32,792 bases of DNA from Lingula anatina. Its lineage: Eukaryota > Brachiopoda > Lingulata > Lingulida > Lingulidae. The stretch's first letter is position 1. Each line of letters begins with the position of its first letter. The notes beneath the pieces were generated by a model. That model was given only the letters and a program-made list of their open reading frames with translations. It was not told the origin of the DNA and did no database searches. Position numbers and translations under genes: made by a program. Positions 1 to 10,700 of the stretch are shown here, piece after piece. Where the stretch lies: positions 68,647 through 101,438 of the forward strand of contig NW_019775564.1 in assembly GCF_001039355.2 (NCBI RefSeq), given 5' to 3'.

Positions 1-455
1 TTGGCATTTATAACCATTGGTGCATGGAAAGGACATAATTTGAATTATTATATATTAAACAGCTCAGAATAAAATCTCTTATCTGGGGATTTGAGTAAAC
101 ATAATATTGACTGGTGGTCATAGCCAAAGTTTATGACCAATCAGAGTAAAGAAAACAAATCAACAATCAGAAGACTGCACAGTAAAGGAAGAATCATCAA
201 TTTGATGACAAACAATTTGGCAGATTTCAGCAATGCTGCAACTTTTGATGTAAACTATATATTGACAACTAGGTTTTAAGTAATATAATAAAAGATTGAT
301 TGACTTTCGCTTTCAGTCAATATGCAGTTTTGCATGTCTAACTCAGGAAAGTCAATATAATTGTGCAAAATCTAAGGAGTAAAACTGCATTCTTTGTATA
401 TGCAGTCAGAATGCCATGTTTTAAATACATATTTTCCTTTTTTCTACAAACGTAG
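1..455. other. Intron or upstream sequence of the modular secreted-protein gene; no exon recognised
   Basis: AT-rich sequence without a convincing coding segment. It ends in a splice acceptor (AG at 454-455) in front of the first recognisable exon. A small hairpin (TGGTCATA and TATGACCA, about 113-145) is the only structure seen. Because the first exon begins in mid-codon, the 5' part of the gene, including any signal peptide, must lie before the window. Confidence 0.5.
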
Positions 456-1206
456 GTCTACTAATCATCCACATTCCTGCTGTGCCTATGATGTATCTGC
501 TATGGAAAATGGGACACTTATAACAGTTGGTGGTAGTGACACGTTGTACTACAGAAATGGTTTCTTTGATAGCTGGCACCTAACTTCTGAGGGTAAATAA
601 TTTATAGTGAAATATATGGAAAAAATGTGGTGGTGATTTTACATTCTCTAGTGATTTCATTACATGTGAGTATCATTGTTACATTGAAATTAAGTGTAGC
701 ATGATAAATGGAAACTGATTAATGTCATTTTAATATTAAATCAGTGCCTAATGTTGATGGAAAAGCTTGAGTATGTACTTTGTGGCACCGACCCAGGTAT
801 TGCTTTCATTGCAGTTTAATGCTCATACTAAAGTTGACTATCCAATAGACTCTGGTGCAAATCAAGTCCAATTATAAGTACATATCAATAAGTTGCTTTA
901 GTGATAGCATGTTGCAAAAATAAAGTTTTCTGGTATTGTTTATAGCATGCTGTGTTAAAAAAGCAGCTGTCATGGCAGACGGGAGGATAATTGGGGCAGG
1001 CACAGACAACCAGCTGAAGGTTAAGCAGAGTTTGAATGACCCCTGGGTGACCATTCCTAGCTCCTGCTGTATCATAGACGTCGCAATCACACCAGATGGC
1101 ACCATTGTTGGCCTGGGCACCAATCAGAATTTATACCTGCGCCAGAAGCTTGAGTTTCCATGGGTTCACGTCCCCAACTCTTGTTGTGTCACAGACATTG
1201 GTTCAA
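456..1206 (+). other. Tectonin-like 39-residue Cys-Cys repeat block (exons 456-592 and 946-1206)
   Basis: Three consecutive repeats of exactly 39 residues begin at the Cys-Cys pairs of residues 8, 47 and 86, and a fourth opens at residue 125 (CCVTDIG). The consensus is CC-x-x-DVA-x4-DGTI-x-G-x-GT-x3-LY-x-R-x2-L-x2-PW-x-x-VP-x-S. The Gly-rich strand followed by L-x-R and a Trp is typical of tectonin or tachylectin-type beta-propeller blades. The conserved Cys-Cys pair per blade is unusual for that family. More repeats probably lie upstream. Exon 946-1206 is bounded by phase-1 introns on both sides. The assignment to tectonin is by pattern only. Confidence 0.65.
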
Positions 1207-4200
1207 GTATGAGACAGAAAATATATAAGAATTTTTTAATGTCATCAAACTTTCATTTTATTCATATTTAGAGACCTTTTTCTAGAAGTTAAATTCTTAA
1301 TAAGATTTTTGTTTTCTCATTCAGAATTTTTTACATATGTAAAAGTTACTTAAAAAAAGAAGTTATTAATTTTAACATTTTTTTTTAATTATCTGTTTGT
1401 TATTTGGGCAATTGTGATTGAACATTGCTTATGTCATGGCTTAAATGATTTTTATATCTATTTATCAATACATCTGTATGATTGCTTTTCCATCTTATTA
1501 ATGAAATTATTTTTATGACAGTAGCATTCTAAATTGCATATTGTGCTTAATTTTCCAGAATTATTATCTCTGCCTGTGTTGGTTTGTTAGTTGCCCCACT
1601 CAATAAATTACAGGCAGATAATGTTAAAATTATCAGGATGGATCAAAAGTGGGTTAACTTAGAATCGATTAGATTTGGCGATGATCCATTAATTAATTGA
1701 ATAATTAATGAGTATTGAGCTGCCATGTCAGAGGTCTGAGCTCTCTGAGAGCTTTTCTAGTTTTCAGTATTTTCAGTATTTTGACATATGTAATGATATA
1801 TGTCCTTTGACTACTCTCAGATGCATTTGGGCACCGTTTTGATATCACCAGCAGTTATTTGGATGGGACAATATCAGAGTCCTCCCACTGCTGCACAAAC
1901 AACCTAGCTGCTGACTGCGGGACGGAGAATGGAGAGTAAGTGTATATGTCTGTGGGTCTTAAATTGGCTTTGACAGCATGCCATTCTGTTTGATGTTTAG
2001 AATTTTGCATGGAATATGAGATGTCAGCTTCTGCACAGCAAGGGTAGGCTGAATAGGTCTGAATAGCTGTGTTAGGCAGAGCCATCTCCATCATACTAAA
2101 AGAAGAACTTTTGTTAAATTTAGGTGGTGTTTTCTTGTAACATATTACAAAAAGTCAAAAAGTTTTTGTTCCTTTTTTTAGGCTATTCACAAGTTATGGA
2201 TCAACTATTGCTTGGTGTTCAAGCTCTAATGATGAATCTCAGTACCTTCAGGTTGATTTGGATGACATTTACCTGGTCTCTAGGGTTGCTGTTCAAGTAG
2301 GTGAAGTCAAACATAACTGATTAAATGGTTAATGAACTGGAAGGACCCAAATTTTTGGCACCTATTTTTCCTTCGAATGGAAAAAATCAATTTGGTATTG
2401 GTTTGGTAAATGGAAGAACTTTACTGAAACTAGAAAAAGAACTGAATACTGTTGTTTTTATGCTCTAAAATTGCAAAACAGTGGATTTGACATTTGCACC
2501 CTCTCTAGTTGAAAATCAAAAATTCACCAAGCTAACCTGAAATATATTTGTTATGCTTGTAAAAGATCTTATCTTTAAAAAAACATATCTACTATTTACT
2601 GAGGGTTGTTGCTCGTTAACCAAATAATCAACTTTGTCTGGCCTTAGTTGCAAGTGAATCATAAAAAGCTTAAGAAGCAATCAAATATATATATAACCAA
2701 ACAAACAACCAATGAAACAGAATAAATCAAAAGTCAGAGTTCATTTTCCATGACACCATATATTCCCTCCATGTATTATAATGGCATTTTTCTCTTTTTT
2801 TTCAAAGTTTTCTTGATTTTCAGTACAGTTGTTGTCATTACAACTCTGATGACATTGTTTACCAATGGAGAAGGACTACAAAATGCTGTATTAAAAAGGC
2901 TGAATTTGTATGAATTCTATTGATAGATGTATAAACATTTGTACATTTGTTATAATGTACAAGAATATATATTTGTTCTATAGGTTTTTTTCCTAAAGAA
3001 ATTTCTTTTCAAAATATTATTCTGCATGACACATGTACAGTTTCTATATCTTTCAGGGACGGTATAATAGCAATCAGATGGCAAAAACTTACCAAGTGTT
3101 TTATTCTACTGATGGGACACATTTTGATTGTTATAGAGAGGATGTAAACTCTCACTGTATGGTAAGGTGTATAAAGATTCCTATTACTCATTCCCAATAG
3201 AATTATTGTTCTACATTGATCAATCCAAATCTGCGGGGACTTGCTGAATGCAATCAGATTAATGTCTGATAGAATACAGAAAATCTTGTGAAGAGGCATG
3301 TAAATCTGTTAATCTGAGTGCATTCAGCTGGAGTACCCCCGGATGGGTCAATCTACGATGAATGATAGTTTCTTTTGGAATGAGTAAAAGTATTAAATTG
3401 ATAAATGTTTTGAGTATTTGTCTTCTTTCTTAAATAAATCATAGGTTTCGTTCACATTTCATTACTTCATATATATTATTTATATAACTAGATAGGCTTT
3501 GTATCCTTGGATCTTTTGGGGGTCAAAGAAGCAAGAAAATAGCTCTGTGTGTTTTTGTCCCATTCATTTATTCACACACATTGTTGGTGGTACCCACCCC
3601 AAAAGATGGCTGACACTTCTGAACGTCTACTTTTTTCTCTACATACGAATTTTGGAAGTTCTAAGAAATGAATTATTCAGTTGTTTGCCTTGTTAAATAA
3701 AATAAAACAGTGGCGTTTTATATATAAAAATGTTTTATATACACAAAATCATCCTTATCAAATTTAATGTAAGCCTATTTTAATATATGAAACTTTCTAT
3801 AATTGCTTTATTACAGACCATTCAACATGTCAAGATCCATTCTGTTTACTGAAAGTTTTTTACTTCCAGATGTTTTCTGCCAACCAAAATAGTTATGCCC
3901 ATGTCCCTGTAGTTCAGTCATTTAACCACTCCGTGTATGCTAAACACATACGATTTAGATTCTGGTCTTGGGTAAACCATTTATCGGCTAAAGTAGGAGC
4001 TTTTGGCTATAAACCAAGTAAGTTCCTCTGTTGAAAGCAAATAAAAAAATATGTCTGTTTAGTGAATAGTTTTTTTTTCTGTTGGTTCTCTCTCACATAC
4101 CAGATCTGGTATCTGCTGTTATATTTATGAGGAAAAGAGTATTAGTTTTTGATCTTGCATAGTCTGACAAAAGATTTAGTAATAAGCAAATTGCATTACT

Positions 4201-7200
4201 GTTTGTGCTGTCCTTCACATGAAAAACCATGACAATTAGAATATAAGTCTCCATCTCCCAAATGATTAGAACTACAAGTGGATATATATGAAAATAAACA
4301 CTTTTCCAGGCCGTTTCCTTCCTCACCAGAATTTAACCAATGCAGGTATCACAGGCACTTGTAGTTATAAGCGTAGTAATGGTGACATTGTCATGGTGCT
4401 GGCCCAGGAACACGATGCTTGGTATAACACAGAAGTGGATACATACGGCTATGTCTATGTGTGGAACAAGGAGATGAAGATGTTCCTGAGCACGGCAGCA
4501 CTTCCGGTATGTCGTTTACATTTTGAATATTCATGTCTTTGATTCAGAAAATGTATGTTTCAATTTTAGGTTTGGAGCAAATAGAAAATAATTGACAATT
4601 AAATCAGTACATCAAAAAAAAATGGTTAGCAATGAGTTCAAAGTCCAAAACTTTTCTTGAAATAAAGTTGGAATCAAATATCACTTAAAGGTACATCAAA
4701 ACAGCTTTTTCTAATGTGAAAAAAAGATGTATTGTTACCTCTTTTTTCCTTTTACTTAAGACCCCATATGGAGGCAGTGATTGCGGTTTGTTTGAGAGCA
4801 ACAATACTATGCATGCTGTTCTAAAAAGTGACCCAACCGATAGTCTTGTCTTCAAACTGCCTGATGCGATCACAAGACCTACCACAAGTAAATATTTTTT
4901 TAAATTTTGATTGTATTACTTTTGCTGTTTGGCTGCAATCTTTTTTTTTTTCACGTTTTTACTCCATAGCCTGCAGGTGCTACCATCTGGATACAAAAAA
5001 AATATGTATAAATAATGGTTGTAAATTGCACAACTTTGCCAGTCAGGCATTTTAGGCATTTTAGTTTTGATAAAACTGTAATGACTAGAGCCTAGATTGC
5101 AATGAAACTGTTAAGTGTTTTCACCAGGACAGCAGTTAAATGTTCTACCAAGTGGTACTTATATTGACTTCATATAACATTGAACATTGAGCATGTCATT
5201 ATGTAGTAAAAATGTTATTTCTCTTTTTTTTTAATTTGATTTTCAGTGTCAGTAATTGGAGAGGATATAGTGGCAACCACACGTAAAGATGCCAGTCCGC
5301 ACTATTATGTGGTAAATTTGAGGCACATTTTCCCCTCTGATGGTAAGATCACTAATAGACTAAGATACAGCTAGAGAATTTTTCTGGAAATGTTAAATTA
5401 TCCCCTCAATCAACAAAAACCTTGAGCAAACTATGATCTGAATTGAGATGCATTTACATTATCATTCTCATATGCAACCATTATAAAACATAGTAAAACA
5501 TAGTGAGCACACAACTTGAATCTACATTGTTGCCCTTAATATATTATAAGGTAGCCTGCATTCCATTTATTTTCCCACAGGTGAGGTATTTGCCTGGCAA
5601 TACTATGCCGCAGGTTCCGGGGGACCTTTAATTTTCTATATTTTCCGCCCTCTGTCTGGGACTTGTCAGTTTGAAATAGTGGGAGAATATAAGGTGAACT
5701 CAGTCAGAGAAACTGGATATAGAGAGGTAAGACTATAGATCTACACTTTCACCTTTCATCATAAATGCAATTCCTGTTTATTGCATTCAATAAAGATTCA
5801 TTCATCATAACATTTTTGCTGTGAAAGTTACTTTGTTGTACATATTTTTGCTCCTGTGGAAAACAAATTATCTGAGTTAACCCAGTATGATTTTTTAGTG
5901 TAAAATCATTAGAGATCAACTTTTACCCTTATCGCTAAAAACTTAACCCCACTTCAGATGACAAAATTATCACACCTAGTCTCACTTTAGGCTATTTAGG
6001 CTATGTTTCCCGTTGCTGTATATATCTGGTCACCCTCACTGACATGAAGCTATTGTTGACATTTACAGAATGAAAACCTTGAATGTTCATTAATCACATT
6101 AAGAATGGTGTATGTAATGTCATTCATGTAAGAAAAAGATAAATGAGTAAAAACATTAATATATCAGTGTGTTGGGCATTTGTGATGCTTTTAATGTATA
6201 GAATAGAACTACTAAGTAGCCTGCTTTTCAATTTTGTTATTACCTCTCTATAGGAATATTCTGATATACGACTTAAAAATACAACATCAATAAAATTCAC
6301 AATTTCCCCATTGTCATTACCGTTACCGCAGTGTATGACATCACTTTCACCTAAGCATAATGTGTGACATTCAACTTCTTTCACTTCAGATAACTCTCCC
6401 TGTTAACCAGCGGATGCGTGTTAAGGCAGGGGACCTGTTTGGTTTTGCATGGTTTGATACTGGGATTATGGGCTTTCCAAGTCATGACTGTGAGTGGTAT
6501 AGACAGAGAAAGCAGTGAATTTAAACCAAAGACCTCACAACTTAGACTATTTGTTTTTTAATGTTAAAGGGGAAATCAAATTTGGTTTTAAACACTCGTG
6601 GACATGCCAGTCAGTACTTAAATAACAGAAAAATATCAGTTTCTGTATCAAACTCCTCAAACTTCATTTGCGTCTGTAACATTTTTTTCTAAATAGTTCT
6701 TCTAGGAACCCATGTACTTCATCTACTAATAAGATAAAAATATGTGCATAAAATCTCTCCCACCCTCATATCCATCTGTTGCATTTCTAATTATTATTCA
6801 ACATATACAGGGAATGTTACAATACCAACCTTGATGCCTTAACATCTCTTTCTATTTCAGCTACCATGCAGGATGTGTATCTTCCCCTGGCTGCAAGCAT
6901 CTGTCTGGCATCACATGGTGGCACAGCTCCTACTGCTGGTCAAACTGTGACGCTTTCGACTGATTCCCCAAGATATTACTCTATGAGAGCAATATGGCAG
7001 CCATACAATGGTGGGTTCATCACACAATGTGGTGATATTATATTGACACAAAGACAAAGATTGCGATGTCATGCTATATTGCACAGATATACCTCCTGTT
7101 GTTCAATATGATTTTCGAAAAGAAAACCAAATTTCCTATTAAAAGATTTGTAAAACTAATAATTAAATATATCTCTAAGCGAAGTACAAAATGCACAGAA

Positions 7201-7750
7201 AAGTGATACACATTCAATATATAAAAAAAACAGACTTGGGATTTCGTGATTTTCATCAGCCTTTAAAGATTTGAAAGGTCATCATCAATCCAGCATTTCC
7301 ATTATGTTTTGTATATAAAGATGTATGTATGTATGTACAGCCATTTTTGTTTCTTACAGATTCCAATAGTCCCCAAGCTCTGGGTATGGAGAGTGGTGCT
7401 ATCCCAGATAGTGCCCTCAGTGCTAGTCATTCACACGGTGACTGCCACCTCACCAGAGCCAGGTTGAACTATTTTGATGACACTATCATTGGCAATTCTT
7501 GGTGTGGTCTTACTTCTGGCACCTACTGGTTACAGATAGACTTACAGGATTACTACATGGTCACTGGGGCTGCCTCTCAGGTGATTCAGTTCTATACCAG
7601 TATAGACTCTGACTGTAGCTGAGGTCAATATTTTATTTTTAAAATTATTCTATTGACTCTGCTTCTTGACTCAGTTCTCTACCAGTGTAGACCCCGACTA
7701 TAGCTGAGGTCAAAATCCTGGGGATTAAAGTGGTGTGTGTGTGTGTGTGT

Positions 7751-7784
<34 letters not shown>

Positions 7785-10700
7785 GTGTGTGTGTGTGTGT
7801 TTGGGGGGGGGTCACCAGAGGTCACACCTAATATTTTGGTTCTAAAATATTGTAAAAAAAATGTAATTGAAATTTTTAAAATTCAACATTACTATTCTAT
7901 TGGCTCTGCCCCTGTTTGCATTTAGTGTATGTACGTAAAGATCCCAACTGTTTTGTTGTAAATTGTTAAGCTAAGTTATGGAGAACTCTGGACATAGATA
8001 TAAAAAAATGAAATACGTCAGACATTTGTCAGACAATTTCAAGTAAGGAGGAGACTATTCAAAAGTTAAAACATTTCTGTATAGTCAGTCTTTTCCTCGC
8101 ATTGATACAATTTTTTCACTCTAACAGGGACGTCCTCCCACCAGTGTTTGGTCTAGTCCAGGACAGTGGGTCACCCAGTACGAGCTTCACTTTTCAACAG
8201 ATGGAACTCAGTTTTCATGTTACAAAGATCAACAGGCATCGTGCAGGGTAAGAAATAACATCCCAGTGGGAAATAGTTTTATTTAAAAAAAAGAAATTGA
8301 TTAAAGGTGGCAAGGCATCACGTGTTGTGGCAATAGACAATATAACTCATCTATCATTGAGAGACAGAAGTTATCTTTGTTCTATTTACCCTCTTTTCAC
8401 CTTCTTTAGAAAGAGGCCTTCAATGTACCATCAGCTTGTGAAATTCCATTCGACAGAAACTTTTTTGAAAAATCTTTTTTCATGTTTTTCTAGGCATGAC
8501 AGATTGAAGTCAAGTTTGCCATTTGTAATTTATTTCAGGCATTTACAGGCAATTCCAACCCCACAGCAGTTGTCCACAATGACCTCCCTAAACCATACTT
8601 GGCTCGCTATGTCCGCTTCTATCCCAAAGCTATATACGGCTATGGTTCCATGAGGGTAGAGCTATATGGATACCCTACAGGTAAGTTACGGGAAATTTTT
8701 TTCTTCCACTATTGATATAAGGAAGGGATGAAAGTTGTACATTCTTGTACATTGTGCACAGTATGGTCTTAACTAGTATATGCATAGGCCAACATCACAA
8801 TTTAAATGTCAGATTTTTAGATGATTTTTAATTTAACAAATTGTTTTTGGGGAATTTGAAATTGCTTGCTTAAGCACAGTTGCACATTTAGTGTAACACA
8901 AAAACTGGTCAGTCTCCCCTCAATACAACCAGATCGCCGTGTGGTTTGAGTGAGCCCAAGGAGGCAAGAACAGCAACACCCAGTCTGCATCGGGACCAAA
9001 AATAAGAGGGTGTCTAATGGAATTAAACCACACTGAAATGCACGTGGAGTGTGGTTTACAAGAAATGAACCTTACTTTAATTTGTGATTTGTGGTGATGT
9101 AAATTTGCATATCTTTTAGAAAATAAAAATGACATATAATTAATAATATCTTTTGTTCTGTATTGTTTTCATATTTGAGTGGTATGCAGTCATATGTCCA
9201 TGTGAAGTCAAAGATTCTGCTTGACAGAGCACTTGTCTTTTTTGTTGTCCTGTTGAATAACTGAATCTTTTCTTTCTATTTTTCTATTGAAGACTGGAGT
9301 ATGCTGGCAGCAGTTCCTAACAGTCAAGGTGGAAAATCTGTTGATGTCACAGAGTTCAGTGGAGAGGTATTTGCGGCTGTGACAAAAACAAGCACCATGA
9401 CAGTCTCTAAATGGAACACAAACACCCAAGCATTTGACGAAATCCAGAATTTAAATGTTGGGCCTACTGCAGCAAAACCATCCTTCTTTAAAGCAGGTAA
9501 TATTTTACATTCATGGGCTGGTATATATAGGCATGCAACACAGTCTGTTTTAGTTTGTGAGATAAATATGAAAATTAGAGGACAGATATCTCCGTCCAAA
9601 TAAGGCCACACTTTTTTATTTTTATGGATGACATCCTGCGCGCGCACCGATTTTCATCCGTTCTCCGGAAAAAAAAAAAAAATTCTCCCCCCCCCCTCCA
9701 ACGAAGTCGGTTGTCGCAAACGTCGTTATTGAATTTGCCCGAAAAATGAGCTTTCTGCGCATGCGTATTATCGCCACGTAGAAATATGGCCGCTTTGCTG
9801 TCAAATTCATCTCTAGGATTACTTTCAAATTACACGACAATTAATTATGTAAAGTCATAAAGAGAATGGGGCCGTTGTTTTGGATTGTTATGCCATTGAT
9901 ATTGGGCATGGAGATATCCACTTTTTTACAATTATGCGAAAGGCTGGCGGTGGCCAGCGATTATCGCCCGGAAAATTTCAGTGACATTCTGTCCAAAGCA
10001 GCACATACCAGGTTTTTTTGTAGCGAAAAAAGGGTTGACAGGGCGTCAAGGTATTTGGTGGGCAGAAGGTCGGTCAGGCCACCCGACAGTTTGGCTGTTT
10101 CCTGTGAGTCGAAGTAGACCAAATGACATTGACCGAAATTACCTTTTATAGATTTGGTGGTATTAAGCATATCTTAGCATCATTTTAAAGATTTCTGTGA
10201 AGTGTTCATAATGCTTTAATATTCTGAGTACAAATAAAGACACACTGTTTGTTTGATATTTGTTTTATTGATTGTTATACCAACAAAATGCATGAAATAA
10301 GCTAAATAGATTTGGTAATAGGCAGCATATATATCTATCAGGCCCGTAGCCAGCAATTTCAAAAGGGGGGTACTTTTTCTGAAAAAGTTGACCTTTTTCC
10401 ATAAAAACTTCATGTACCTAGATCAAATTTTACCCAGAGTGGACCTTTTCCCAGCAAAAGGGGTGGTTCTTTCTACTCTCCACCCCCCCCCACCCCCCCA
10501 CCCCCCGGCTTTGGGCCTCTCTATTCATGACTTTTTTTTACCTTTCTACGAAGTATTCACAATGCTTAAATATTTTGAGAGCATGGATAAAGACATATTG
10601 TTAGTTTAATATGTGTTTCTGTGGTAAATTTGTGTTTCCAGCTGTGTACTGACAGCATTCCTTTACTTAAATAGCATTTTTTTTTTTTTAACTGTTCTTT

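Larger units (their letters stand above)
7360..8680 (+). other. Discoidin / F5-8 type C domain 2 (three exons)
   Basis: Exons 7360-7580, 8128-8247 and 8539-8680, residues 567-726. This is a clear F5/8C domain: QALGMESGAIPDSALSAS opening, RARLNYF, GTYWLQIDLQDYYMVTGAASQGR core, QYELHFSTDGTQFSCYKD, and the closing strands ARYVRFYP and SMRVELYGYP. It is closer to the family consensus than domain 1. The two internal introns (phase 0 after the A-x-Q strand, and phase 0 after the Cys-x of the next segment) match two introns of domain 1 in place and phase, which points to duplication of one module. Confidence 0.92.

Noticed and set aside
3499-3696. 65-residue open frame in an intron
   Set aside because: No splice sites in phase with neighbours and no homology that I recognise; discoidin 1 reads continuously without it.
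4685-4885. Open frame on the - strand over an EAR-like exon
   Set aside because: Antisense shadow of a confirmed coding exon.
7737-7925. Cys-Val rich open frame
   Set aside because: It is just the (GT)n microsatellite read in frame.
9324-9647. 107-residue open frame on the - strand
   Set aside because: It is antisense to the exon 9293-9496 of the modular gene and shows no domain; a shadow frame.
9866-10117. 83-residue open frame inside the Harbinger-like element
   Set aside because: No transposase or Myb-like motif is visible and the frame is too short; treated as chance.
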